Positions 8,658 through 17,249 are shown, numbered from the stretch's first letter. The stretch is 64,000 nt of DNA from Streptomyces actuosus (GCF_016921115.1 NZ_JAFFZS010000020.1:1-64000), one strand, 5' to 3'. The notes: generated from the sequence alone by a model not told the origin. Numbers and translations are program-made.

Positions 8658-11563
8658 CGTCCCGTCCTTCGCAGCGTGACCAGTTCGGCCAGCTCGCTGT
8701 CGCTCAGCTCGCTGAAGGCCGCCTCGCCCGAGCCGAGCACCGAGTCGGCCAGTTCCCGCTTCTGTCGGAGCATCTCGGCGACCCGGTCCTCCACGGTGCC
8801 CTCGGCGATCAGCTTGTGCACCTGGACCGGCTGGGTCTGTCCGATCCGGTAGGCGCGGTCGGTGGCCTGGTCCTCCACGGCCGGGTTCCACCAGCGGTCG
8901 TAGTGGATGACGTGTCCGGCCCTGGTCAGGTTCAGTCCGGTACCGGCGGCTTTGAGGGACAGCAGGAGCACCCTTTTCTCACCCCTCTGGAAGGCGTCGA
9001 CCATCTCCTCGCGGCGTTTGACCGTGGTGCCTCCGTGCAGGAACAGGGTGCCCACACCGCGGTCGGACAGGTGGCGCTCGATCAGCGCGCCCATGGCCAC
9101 GTACTGGGTGAAGACCAGCGCCGACCCGCCCTCGGCCAGGACGGTGTCCAGGAGTTCGTCCAGGAGTTCCAGTTTCCCCGAACGGCCCGGGAGCCTGGCG
9201 CCCGCGGGCTCCTTCAGGAACTGCGCGGGGTGGTTGCAGACCTGCTTCAGGCCGGTGAGCAGCTTCATCACCAGGCCGCGCCGCGCCATGCCCTGCCTGT
9301 CCTCGATCTCGGCCATGAGCTCGCGCACCAGCGCCTCGTACAACGAGACCTGTTCCCTCGTCAGGGACACCGGCTGGTCGGTCTCGGTCTTGGGCGGCAG
9401 TTCGGGCGTGATGCCCGGGTCGGACTTGCGCCGGCGCAGCAGGAAGGGGCGGACCAGCGCGGCCAGCCGCCGGGCGGCCTGCTCGTCGCGGTCGCCCTCG
9501 ACAGCCGTGGCGTAGCGGGCACGGAAGGAGGCGAGCGTGCCGAGCAGGCCGGGGGTGGTCCAGTCGAGCAGTGACCACAGTTCGGACAGGTTGTTCTCGA
9601 CCGGGGTGCCGGTCAGCGCGACCCGTCCCCGCGAGGGGATCCTGCGCAGGGCCTGGGCGGTGAGCGCGTGCGGGTTCTTGACGTGCTGAGCCTCGTCGGC
9701 GACGAGCAGGCCCCAGGGCTGCTCCGTGAGGCGTTCGGTGTCGCGGCGCATGGTCCCGTAGGTGGTCAGGACGAAGCCGGCGTCCCGACCGCCGTCGAGG
9801 CCGGCCAGGTCGCGGCCGGGACCGTGGAAGCGGCGCACCGGGGTGGCCGGTGCGAAGCGCCGGATCTCGCGCTCCCAGTTGCCGAGCAGCGAGGCGGGGC
9901 AGACCACCAGGGTCGGGCCGGCGGTGGTCTTCCGCTCCTGGCGGCGCAGGTGGAGAGCGATCAGGGTCACGGTCTTGCCCAGGCCCATGTCGTCGGCGAG
10001 GCAGCCGCCCAGGCCGAGCGAGGTCATCCGGTGCAGCCAGTTCAGGCCGCGCAGCTGGTAGTCGCGCAGAGTTGCGGCCAGGGCTTTCGGCGGCCCCTGG
10101 GGCTCGCGCGCGGCGCGGGCCTCGGGGTCGGCGATCCGGGAGCGCAGTTCCTCCAGTACGCCGGTGGCGGTGACCGCCACCTGCTCGCCGTCCACCTCGA
10201 CACTGCCGGTCAGCGCGGCGCCCAGGGCGTCGATCGCGGTGAGCGAGGCCGCCCTGGACTGCCTGGTCCGTCGCAGCCGCCGGACCAGCTCCGGGTCCAC
10301 GACCACCCACTGGTCGCGCAGCCGAACGATCGGCCGGTGCGCCTGGACCAGCCGTTCCAGCTCCTCCTCGGTGAGTTCCCGGTCCCCGAGGGCGACCCGC
10401 CAGCGGAAGTCCAGCAGGCCGCCGGAGGACAGGAACGACTCGGCCGCGGACTGCGTTCCCTTGCGGTGTACGGGTTCCAGGACGCCGGAGGCCGTCAGCT
10501 CGCGTACCAGCTCCTTGGGCCAGTGCACGGCGACCCCGGCGGCGGCAAGGCTTTCCGCCGCGTCGCCCAGCAACGACTGGGCCTCCTCGTCGGACAGCTC
10601 CAGACCTGCCGGGGCGGCGGAGTCCAGCAGCCGTCCGGCCGGGGGCCAGGCGCGGGCGGCCCGGCGCAGCGTCAGCAGCGTGTCCACCTTGGCCCGTGGA
10701 CCGAACAGTTCGGGGGCGGTGGCGTGGCCGGACCACAGGTCCGCGGCGTCGGCGAGCACTGTGGGATCGGCCAGGCTGCGCAGCTGGACCACGGCCTGGA
10801 AGGAGTCCGCGCGGCCCAGTTCCAGCCGCAGCGACACCGCGAGGCCCGCATCGCGGCCGGCGGCGACCTCCGCCGCCCACCCCCGCTGCTCGGGCACGGA
10901 CTGCGGGGCGCGCGCCGCGAACGCCGGTTCGCCGGTCACCTGGCGGGCGGCGGGAGGGCGGGCGAGGGAATCGGCCACGGAGTCCAGGAAGGCCCGCAGC
11001 AGCGGCTCGGCCGCCGGAAGGGTGAGGCGGGGGAGTCCGGGAACCGCGACCGCGCGGGCCTGAGGAGGCATGGCGGCGGCAAGGGCGGTCAGCCGCTCGT
11101 GGTCCTCTGTGTCCAGGGGACCGACCCGCCAGGCGTCGAATCCCTTCGGCGACACCCCGGGCAGTATCCGGCCCCGGGCGAGCAGACGCAGCCCCAGCAG
11201 GGCCGCTGCGCCCCAGAACGCGGTACCCGCCGACGCCCGCCCGCTGCCGTCCGCGCCGAGTGCCCGGCAGCGGGTCAGCAGCGGCAGCGCCTGCTCCACC
11301 GGCAGCAGCACGGCGACCACCCGCGCCCGGCGCACGGACGAACCGTGCGGCCTGACCACGGTGAGTTCCTCGGGTTCCACCCCGAGGTCCGGTGGCTCAC
11401 TCCCAGGCGTCCAGAACGCCATCCGCCCCGCCCGGGGTGGATCCGCGGGAAGGAACACCGCCTCGCCCAGGGCGAGCTCCGGCAATCCGGCAAACATCCG
11501 TTCCCGGTCCCAAGTCGCCGACTCGGGCTCCGCCGACGGGTACACCTTCGCCACCACACCCAC
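8654..11563 (-). CDS. SNF2-family DEAD/DEAH-like helicase/ATPase
   Basis: 969 aa. The N-terminal ~480 residues are the actinobacterial SNF2-associated domain. The SNF2 ATPase core follows: Walker A DDMGLGKT (Lys530), DEAQ box in LVADEAQHVKN, LTGTPVENN, and a helicase C domain with VLLLSLKAAGTGLNLT and DRAYRIGQ. This is an ATP-driven double-stranded DNA translocase of the SWI2/SNF2 type. It is first in an operon with the SWIM protein (4-bp overlap). Such pairs are common in Streptomyces genomes; roles in repair, recombination or defence have been suggested for relatives, but nothing here fixes the job. Confidence 0.92.
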   Translation of the reverse strand: MGVVAKVYPSAEPESATWDRERMFAGLPELALGEAVFLPADPPRAGRMAFWTPGSEPPDLGVEPEELTVVRPHGSSVRRARVVAVLLPVEQALPLLTRCRALGADGSGRASAGTAFWGAAALLGLRLLARGRILPGVSPKGFDAWRVGPLDTEDHERLTALAAAMPPQARAVAVPGLPRLTLPAAEPLLRAFLDSVADSLARPPAARQVTGEPAFAARAPQSVPEQRGWAAEVAAGRDAGLAVSLRLELGRADSFQAVVQLRSLADPTVLADAADLWSGHATAPELFGPRAKVDTLLTLRRAARAWPPAGRLLDSAAPAGLELSDEEAQSLLGDAAESLAAAGVAVHWPKELVRELTASGVLEPVHRKGTQSAAESFLSSGGLLDFRWRVALGDRELTEEELERLVQAHRPIVRLRDQWVVVDPELVRRLRRTRQSRAASLTAIDALGAALTGSVEVDGEQVAVTATGVLEELRSRIADPEARAAREPQGPPKALAATLRDYQLRGLNWLHRMTSLGLGGCLADDMGLGKTVTLIALHLRRQERKTTAGPTLVVCPASLLGNWEREIRRFAPATPVRRFHGPGRDLAGLDGGRDAGFVLTTYGTMRRDTERLTEQPWGLLVADEAQHVKNPHALTAQALRRIPSRGRVALTGTPVENNLSELWSLLDWTTPGLLGTLASFRARYATAVEGDRDEQAARRLAALVRPFLLRRRKSDPGITPELPPKTETDQPVSLTREQVSLYEALVRELMAEIEDRQGMARRGLVMKLLTGLKQVCNHPAQFLKEPAGARLPGRSGKLELLDELLDTVLAEGGSALVFTQYVAMGALIERHLSDRGVGTLFLHGGTTVKRREEMVDAFQRGEKRVLLLSLKAAGTGLNLTRAGHVIHYDRWWNPAVEDQATDRAYRIGQTQPVQVHKLIAEGTVEDRVAEMLRQKRELADSVLGSGEAAFSELSDSELAELVTLRRTGR

Positions 11564-11791
11564 TCCTGGCCAGGCTCCTGCAACTGCTCGGGAGGGCGCG
11601 GGTAGCCCACGAGCCCTCGGCGGGTCAAGGCTATCCGCGCGGACGGACAGGAAACGCCAGAAGTGTTTCGCCCACTCGGCGCAGTGCGGAAAGATGTCAC
11701 CGGCACCCGCCGAGGACCGGCGCGACCTCTTTGCGATCGCAGCCCGTTACCGGTGCCGGAATCCGCCTCCGCCTTGAGGGAACCCTTCGCC

Positions 11792-13951
11792 GTGATCGCC
11801 GAGCCCATGCCGACCTACCAGTTGAAGATCGCCCTGCGAGACATCAGCCCGCCGGTCTGGCGCCGGGTCACCCTGCCCGCCGACACCTCGCTCGGCTGCC
11901 TGCACGACATCGTCCAGACATGCTTCGGCTGGGACGACTCCCACCTGCATTCCTTCACCGAACCTGGCTCCGGCCGCCGATTCGTCGACTTCGACGCACC
12001 GGTGGACCGCGATCCTTTCCGCGAGGCGGACGAGGAGTCCGTGACCGTGGCCGAGGTGCTGCCCTACGAAGGCGGCCGGCTGGAGTACACCTATGACTTC
12101 GGCGACGACTGGCGGCACCGGATCACGCTGGAGAAGATCCTCCCCGCGTCCACCCCCGACCGGCGCGTCCGCTGCACCGGGGGCCGCCGCGCCATGCCCT
12201 ATGCCGAGGACATCGGGGGAGCCTGGGGGCTGCAGGTCGTCCTCGACGCCGTCGAGGACCGCGGCGCACCGGCCCCCGAGCCGTGGACCGACCTGGTCGA
12301 GACCCTGCGCGAGGAGGGGTTCGACACCGCCCGCTTCGACCGCGACGCCCTGGACCGGCAGCTGGCCGGACTGGACCCGCGGCCGCCCACGGCCGCCCCG
12401 GCACCAGACCCGGCCGAAGCCGCCCTCAGCGGGCGGCGCTGCCCCTGCGGCGAGGTCCACGACGGCGAGGACGAGGATGACTTGGACATGGAGTCCGTTC
12501 CGGTGCGACCCGTGTCCCTGGCACCACGTGCGGAACTCGCCGCAGCCGCCCGGCAGGTGCCGCTGATCGCCTCCGCCCTCCGTCTGGCCCACTGGTGCCA
12601 GGACGGACGAGCCGTCACGTCCCGGGACGTGCTCAAGCCCGCGCTGGGCCGCCAGGCCGTCCAGGAACTCGCACTCTGGACCCAGGACGACGAACTGAGC
12701 GCACTCCGGCCCGAGGAGCGCGACAAGCGACTGGCCCGTCTGCGCAGCTCCGGAGACCTGCCCTGCCTGGACGACCCCTGGCGGCTCGCCGTGTACGGGG
12801 ACCTGGTGGAGATCGGCAAGGGCGTGGCCCACCCCGGTACCGGCCTGCCCGCTGCCGCGGACGACGAGGGAGTACTGGAACTCTGGTGCCATGCGCTCGA
12901 AGACGAACTCGACGATCTGAACGACCTCGGGAACCTCGGCCTGTCCCCGGTGCTGCTGGGCGCGCTGGACATGGAGGACGAGGACGGCCACGGCCTGCCG
13001 GCGGTGGTGCTGCGGGCGCTGTACGAGGTTCCCGACGGCGAATGGCTGGACAGCGCACTGCTCGTCGGCGCACTCCGCGAGGGGCTCCCGAAGCAGGAGG
13101 CACGGCTGGTCGAACTGTTCCTCCTGCAGATCCTCGACCAGGCAGCCCTTGTCCTCGCCGAGCACCAGGCGGCGGAAATCGAGACCGGCCCGGAGACGAG
13201 CCGGCAGCGGGATCACGTCCTCCTCGGCATCCTCGGCATCGAGGCGAGCGCCGTGGACAGCGACGGCACACCGTCGGCCGGGACACGGCTCAGGCTCACC
13301 CCACTGGGACGCCACGGACTGCGCGAGTACCTGCTCGCCGAGGGATTCCACGCTCCTCTCATCGGCGAACTGGCCGACGCAGACGCCCCGACCTTGCTCG
13401 ACGCCCTGCTCGACTACGACCAGGAGGCCGCCCACTCCGAGATCACCGGATGGATCAGCCATCGGGGCCAGGGCCCGGCTGCGGTCCAGCTCATCGACGC
13501 CTGCGCGGGTCTGGAAGCCGATGCGGCCCTCCGCCGCCTTGCCGCCGCACAGGTGCTCGCGGAACTCGATGAACCGCGAGCGCTCGCGGTCCTGCGCAAA
13601 GCCGCGGCCTCCCAGGTCCCCGGCTGCGCCGAGACCGCGGCGATCGCGCTGGCCGGCCGCGGTGAGATCCCCGAGGGACACGGTCCGGAACTCCAGATGT
13701 GGGGGCTCGTGGACCATCTGTGGGGCCCGCTCGGTGTGGCGGACGAGGCACTCGCCATGTTCCTGGAACAGGAGGGGGATTCGGTGCTGCCGCTTCTGGA
13801 GCGGGCCGCCGACGACCTCTGGCGTTGCGACCACCCCGCCACCGGGGCCGTCCTGGAAGCGGCAGGGCGACATCTGAGGGCTCGGGACAAGGCGCTGGCC
13901 AAGCGGCTGCGCAGGTCCGTGACCAAGGTCGGATCCCCGCGCCGGCGATGA
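11792..13951 (+). CDS. pRiA4b ORF-3 family protein with C-terminal extension
   Basis: About 719 aa from GTG 11792, which has GAGGGA 10 bp upstream; ATG 11807 (MPTYQLKIAL) is the alternative. Residues ~6-190 are the plasmid pRiA4b ORF-3 domain: LRDISPPVWRRV, FGWDDSHLHSF, YTYDFGDDWRHRI. A Cys/His cluster (RRCPCGEVH) follows near residue 215. The remaining ~480 residues match in order parts of the unknown protein at 3643-5736. The domain's function is unknown, although it is frequent on plasmids and islands. It is transcribed divergently from the SNF2 gene across a 228-bp gap. Confidence 0.8.
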   Translation: MIAEPMPTYQLKIALRDISPPVWRRVTLPADTSLGCLHDIVQTCFGWDDSHLHSFTEPGSGRRFVDFDAPVDRDPFREADEESVTVAEVLPYEGGRLEYTYDFGDDWRHRITLEKILPASTPDRRVRCTGGRRAMPYAEDIGGAWGLQVVLDAVEDRGAPAPEPWTDLVETLREEGFDTARFDRDALDRQLAGLDPRPPTAAPAPDPAEAALSGRRCPCGEVHDGEDEDDLDMESVPVRPVSLAPRAELAAAARQVPLIASALRLAHWCQDGRAVTSRDVLKPALGRQAVQELALWTQDDELSALRPEERDKRLARLRSSGDLPCLDDPWRLAVYGDLVEIGKGVAHPGTGLPAAADDEGVLELWCHALEDELDDLNDLGNLGLSPVLLGALDMEDEDGHGLPAVVLRALYEVPDGEWLDSALLVGALREGLPKQEARLVELFLLQILDQAALVLAEHQAAEIETGPETSRQRDHVLLGILGIEASAVDSDGTPSAGTRLRLTPLGRHGLREYLLAEGFHAPLIGELADADAPTLLDALLDYDQEAAHSEITGWISHRGQGPAAVQLIDACAGLEADAALRRLAAAQVLAELDEPRALAVLRKAAASQVPGCAETAAIALAGRGEIPEGHGPELQMWGLVDHLWGPLGVADEALAMFLEQEGDSVLPLLERAADDLWRCDHPATGAVLEAAGRHLRARDKALAKRLRRSVTKVGSPRRR

Positions 13952-13963
13952 GGTGACGGAAGA

Positions 13964-14001
13964 GGTACCGGAACGTGTGAGCGTCGAGCGATTCCGGTAC
14001 C
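13964..14001. terminator. bidirectional terminator-like hairpin
   Basis: Perfect 10-bp arms (GGTACCGGAA at 13964-13973, TTCCGGTACC at 13992-14001) with an 18-bp loop. It lies just after the pRiA4b gene and between convergent genes. Confidence 0.5.
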
Positions 14002-14188
14002 GACCGGGGCTGTGCCCGGCCCCGGGGGCCGCTCCAGCCCTGTCAGCTCTCGTAGCGGCCGTCCGCCCCTGTGGTGCGGCAAGCATCGCAATGACCGCCG
14101 CGACGGGGCGGCCTCTGTGCGAAGGTTCCGGGCGGGTGAGGCGCGGCACGCAACGAGGAACATGGCGACCGGCCCGGTAGGGCAGCGG

Positions 14189-15382
14189 TCAGTGCGTGAA
14201 TGCCCTGCGGAGCCGTTCCGCCGCGTCCGCCAGTACCTCGGTGCGCTTGCAGAACGCGAACCGCACGTAGGGTGCCCCGGCCTCTTTGCGGTCGTAGAAG
14301 ACCGCGTTCGGGATGGCGACGACACCCGCCCGCTCGGGCAGGGCGCGGCAGAAGGCGAGGCCGTCGGCCTCGCCGAGGGGTCGGATGTCGGTGGTGACGA
14401 AGTAGGTGCCGGCCGGCCGGAAGACGGTGAAGCCGGCATCGGTGAGGCCCGCGCTGAGCAGGTCCCGCTTGGCGCGCAGATCGTCGCGGAAGGCGGTGAA
14501 ATAGGCGTCGGGCAGGCGCAGGGCCTCGGCCACGGCGTACTGGAAGGGCCCGGAGGCGACGTACGTCAGGTACTGCTTGGCTGTTCGGACGGCGGAGACG
14601 AGTGGACCGTCCGCCGTCACCCAGCCGACCTTCCACCCGGTGAACGAGAACGTCTTGCCCGCCGAGCCGATCGTCACCGTCCGCTCCCGCATGCCCGGCA
14701 GCGTCGCCAGCGGCACGTGCTCGACGTCGTCGAAGACCAGGTGCTCGTACACCTCGTCGGTCACCACCAGCAGGTCCCGCTCCACCGCCAGCTCGGCGAT
14801 CGCGGTCAGCTCCTGCCGGGTGAGGACCGTACCGGTCGGATTGTGCGGCGTGTTGATCAGCAGCAGCCGGGTGCGGTCGGTGACCGCGGCGCGCAGCTCG
14901 TCCAGGTCCAGGCGGAAGGCGCCCTCGTGCGGGCGCAGCGTGACCGGCACCCGCCGCCCGCCCGCCATGGCGATGCACGCCGCGTAGGAGTCGTAGTACG
15001 GCTCCAGCGCCACGACCTCGTCACCGGGCTCCAGCAGCCCGAGCAGCGCCGCGGCGATCGCCTCCGTGGCGCCCGCGGTGACCAGGACCTCGGTGTCCGG
15101 GTCGAAGGCCAGCCCGTACCGGCGCTGCTGGTGCGCCGCGACCGCGGTGCGCAGCTCGGGGACGCCCGGGCCCGGCGGATACTGGTTGCCGCGCCCGTCG
15201 CGCAGCGCCCGCACCGCAGCCTCGCGGATCTCCTCGGGGCCGTCGGTGTCGGGAAAGCCCTGGCCGAGGTTGATGGAGCCGGTACTCAGGGCCAGGGCGG
15301 ACATCTCTGCGAAGATCGTCGTCCCGAACTCGGCGAGGCGCCGGTTGAGGAGAGGGCGCGGCGTGATGGTCATGCGGGCCAT
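14189..15382 (-). CDS. PLP-dependent class I/II aminotransferase
   Basis: 397 aa, full length for the family. It has GQGFPDTDGP near the N-terminus, YYDSY, NTPHNPTG, and the PLP lysine Lys243 in IGSAGKTFSFTGWK. The family includes N-succinyldiaminopimelate, methionine and kynurenine aminotransferases; the substrate cannot be fixed from sequence. Residues ~254-293 are encoded by the 120-bp repeat shared with the orphan fragment at 6848-7280, so the 3' third may have been supplied by an inserted island. Its upstream side faces the integrative element, whose left repeat is only 135 bp from the start, so its promoter may now lie in or beside the element. Confidence 0.9.
   Translation of the reverse strand: MARMTITPRPLLNRRLAEFGTTIFAEMSALALSTGSINLGQGFPDTDGPEEIREAAVRALRDGRGNQYPPGPGVPELRTAVAAHQQRRYGLAFDPDTEVLVTAGATEAIAAALLGLLEPGDEVVALEPYYDSYAACIAMAGGRRVPVTLRPHEGAFRLDLDELRAAVTDRTRLLLINTPHNPTGTVLTRQELTAIAELAVERDLLVVTDEVYEHLVFDDVEHVPLATLPGMRERTVTIGSAGKTFSFTGWKVGWVTADGPLVSAVRTAKQYLTYVASGPFQYAVAEALRLPDAYFTAFRDDLRAKRDLLSAGLTDAGFTVFRPAGTYFVTTDIRPLGEADGLAFCRALPERAGVVAIPNAVFYDRKEAGAPYVRFAFCKRTEVLADAAERLRRAFTH
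14505..14624. repeat. direct repeat, right copy (candidate island boundary)
   Basis: Matches 7161-7280 with one mismatch in 120 bp and has the same orientation. It lies inside the intact aminotransferase gene. Confidence 0.8.
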
Positions 15383-15473
15383 CGTGCGCCGAAGCTCTGG
15401 AGTTCCTCAACTTACCTTCGGGGGTGGGCGCCTGCGGAGGAACCCAACGCGCCACTTCTGAGCAGGGGTTGAG

Positions 15474-15499
15474 CTGTCGGCAACTGTCGTCATCTGTCG
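15474..15499. repeat. three CTGTCG repeats at 10-bp spacing
   Basis: CTGTCG begins at 15474, 15484 and 15494, exactly one DNA turn apart. They lie between the aminotransferase start and the left 18-bp repeat, a position suited to an operator or recombinase accessory sites. Confidence 0.5.
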
Positions 15500-15516
15500 A
15501 TGTTGGCCATCCTCGG

Positions 15517-15534
15517 ACGGCCCACAGACGGCCC
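15517..15534. repeat. candidate attL repeat
   Basis: 18-bp exact copy of 24245-24262 (ACGGCCCACAGACGGCCC) in the same orientation. The motif GACGGCCC occurs twice here, and three GACGGCCC-like copies lie at the other end, so it could be the crossover region, integrase arm sites, or both. Confidence 0.6.
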
Positions 15535-15552
15535 CGCTCAGGGCCCCGAAGA

Positions 15553-15765
15553 CTAGGAAGAGAAGTCACCGCGGCAGTAACTCGGGTGGTTTTCTCGGAT
15601 ATGCCCGCACTTTGCACACCGGGTTGCCCCGTCGGGAGGGGGAGGGGCAGGGTCAGCGGGTCCGTACCCAGTGCTGGCGGACCGGGGAATTTCATTTGAG
15701 CGGCGGTGCCGCTCTCCCCGATCGGAGTAGTGAGACCGTGTCGGTCGTGGAGGTTGCTTCGCCAT
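15553..15765 (-). CDS. small Cys/His protein
   Basis: 70 aa. The start ATG at 15763-15765 (MAKQPPRPTRSHYSDRG) is fixed by a very strong ribosome site, GAGGTGATC, 3 bp upstream. The N-terminal half is basic and Pro-rich. The C-terminal half has CAKCGHIRENHPSYC, which offers three Cys and one or two His residues for zinc. It is divergent from the membrane-protein gene with a 58-bp shared promoter region. No known family; possibly a small DNA- or protein-binding factor of the element. Confidence 0.6.
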   Translation of the reverse strand: MAKQPPRPTRSHYSDRGERHRRSNEIPRSASTGYGPADPAPPPPDGATRCAKCGHIRENHPSYCRGDFSS

Positions 15766-15823
15766 TGTGATCACCTCGTGCACCAACCTATATCCCGTTT
15801 AAATGCTACTGCTGAGCTGAGGC

Positions 15824-16492
15824 ATGAGCACGACGAACGAAGGCGCAAGAGCCTACCGGCCACCGGATGCCCGAGGACCTTTCTGGGGTTCTGAGACAAC
15901 CCCCACCTGCTATGGAGCAGCCGACGCATTGACCAGCATGGGTACCGTCGCCGCGCCCTTACTGGCCGGATTCTCGCTCTCTGTAACGGTTCAGGCCCTT
16001 AGGCTTGGGGCTGGTGATGTCCGTTGGCCCGACCTAGCTGCACTACTCTTCTTACTCGCCGCTGCTCTACTGGTCTTCGCCGTGCAAGCGGTCTTTTGGG
16101 CTCGACGGCACCTGGTTACAGCACAGGACCTTATGGCCTGGTGGCCTGATTGGGAGCAGCCCTATCGACGTTCGCAGCTGATCGATGAACTGAAACTGAG
16201 TAAGGTCTATTTTGATGCATGGTCGAACCGGGCAAGAAGGGCTTACAGCCTTGGGCTGCTGAGTCTCCTGTCTGGCCTGACTGTGGTGGCAGTCCCAGCA
16301 GGTCCAACAGGCGCCGCTCCGAACTTGCGTTGGGCGGCTGTTGCATTAGGAACTGCAGCAACGCTGACAGAAGCGGCATGGGTAGTACTTGGTGAATTCC
16401 TGACGGCTAATAAGCTGAAGAGAGGGGGTCGATTGGAAGCATTTCTCAACCCGCGGCCTCAACTTCCAAAAGAAGAATCAGTTAAATCGTAA
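15824..16492 (+). CDS. four-helix membrane protein, TTA-rich
   Basis: 222 aa. Hydrophobic segments lie near residues 38-60, 68-92, 140-160 and 170-190, joined by a ~45-residue polar loop containing WWPDWEQPYRRSQL. No family recognised. It contains three TTA leucine codons, and A/T-ending codons are far more common than in neighbouring genes. This suggests recent acquisition and bldA-dependent translation. It lies just inside the left end of the integrative element, a usual place for cargo. Confidence 0.7.
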   Translation: MSTTNEGARAYRPPDARGPFWGSETTPTCYGAADALTSMGTVAAPLLAGFSLSVTVQALRLGAGDVRWPDLAALLFLLAAALLVFAVQAVFWARRHLVTAQDLMAWWPDWEQPYRRSQLIDELKLSKVYFDAWSNRARRAYSLGLLSLLSGLTVVAVPAGPTGAAPNLRWAAVALGTAATLTEAAWVVLGEFLTANKLKRGGRLEAFLNPRPQLPKEESVKS

Positions 16493-17062
16493 ACGGATGC
16501 AGCTCTTTCCGGGAGGCCGGAGTCTATTTGCGTGAAATGCGACTTGAGGCCCGCCAGAGTGATCCGCTGAACCACCTGCCATGGGCCATGCCGGAGCCCG
16601 CGTTCTCCGCACTGTCGATCTTGATCCGGCGTGCGAGCGTGACCTGCCCGTTTCGAATGGATCTCCATTACCGGCAGTCGAGCCAAATCGGTAAATGCCT
16701 CAGCCTGTCCTTCGAAAGGATCTGCGCCCAAGGGGCAAGAAGGAGCGGCCTGCGGCCGCGCGTCCCCTGGCGGCTCGTTGCGCTCGCGCGGGGCCCGTCA
16801 TCGGGGTTGGGTGCCGCGCCCCCTTGGAAGGCGTCCATGGGCGGCTTTACCCGGCGTGCGCCCAGTCCCACCCCGCCGGTAAAGGCCGTCCTGGAGCCTT
16901 TCAAGGGGCAAGACGGCAGACATGGGCCCGCACCGCCGGGCCCTCCCGCTCTGCGTGGCTCACCACGGCTCTTCAGTAGGGGGGCGACGGCCGTCCGTAC
17001 CGTGATCCTGCCCCCTCCTGAAGAGCCTTCCTCTCCCCCTTACTGGAGAGTTGAGGGAAGAT
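16493..17062. other. non-coding stretch, left part of element control region
   Basis: No convincing gene here on either strand; the open frames lack ribosome sites and motifs. It is less GC-rich at the left edge and contains the large inverted repeat at 16967-17027 described separately. Confidence 0.5.
16967..17027. repeat. large inverted repeat (17-bp arms)
   Basis: Arms 16967-16983 and 17011-17027 pair over 17 bp with one mismatch, around a 27-base loop that itself contains a GACGGCCGTC palindrome. It lies 36 bp left of the AGCGTCCGC cluster. Possible roles are a replication or transfer origin hairpin or a terminator. Confidence 0.55.
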
Positions 17063-17249
17063 AGCGTCCGCAGCGTCCGTCGGACATCGTTCACCCCATC
17101 TGACCTGCACCTTTCCTGCGGACGCTAAACAAACTGTTTAGCGTCCGCCAGTGTCCGCAGCGTCCGGTCACCATCCGCTACTGAGAGCCTCTTTTCGCTG
17201 GTCAGGGCGGCTCTTAGTGGAGGGCGGGTCGCGGACGCTGCGGGACGCT
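17063..17249. repeat. left cluster of AGCGTCCGC repeats
   Basis: Eight copies or near copies of AGCGTCCGC/GCGGACGCT: 17063, 17072, 17118, 17140, 17150, 17159, 17231 and 17240. Two of them form a 31-bp palindrome at 17118-17148 with 14-bp arms (GCGGACGCTAAACA) and a 3-base centre. The same 9-mer recurs at 21984-22095. The arrangement is iteron-like, suggesting binding by an element-encoded initiator or regulator. Confidence 0.7.

Larger units (their letters stand above)
7161..14624. mobile_element. candidate genomic island inserted in an aminotransferase gene
   Basis: Direct 120-bp repeats bound about 7.3 kb carrying the SWIM, SNF2 and pRiA4b ORF-3 genes. The left junction cuts off the gene's old 3' end, and the right junction supplies a divergent but complete 3' end to the intact gene. 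This is how elements that insert in coding sequence usually preserve the target. No integrase lies between the repeats, so the element is either a remnant, mobilised in trans, or the product of another rearrangement. Confidence 0.5.

Noticed and set aside
9668..11605. Long plus-strand open frame opposite the SNF2 gene
   Set aside because: Gln/Gly/Arg-rich with no domains; the opposite strand encodes a clear SNF2 ATPase.
11747..14149. Long minus-strand open frame opposite the pRiA4b protein
   Set aside because: Shadow frame; the plus strand has the recognisable pRiA4b domain and a ribosome site.
16528..17064. A 178-residue open frame in the element's non-coding stretch
   Set aside because: No ribosome site, no domain, and it runs through the large inverted repeat; not supported as a gene.
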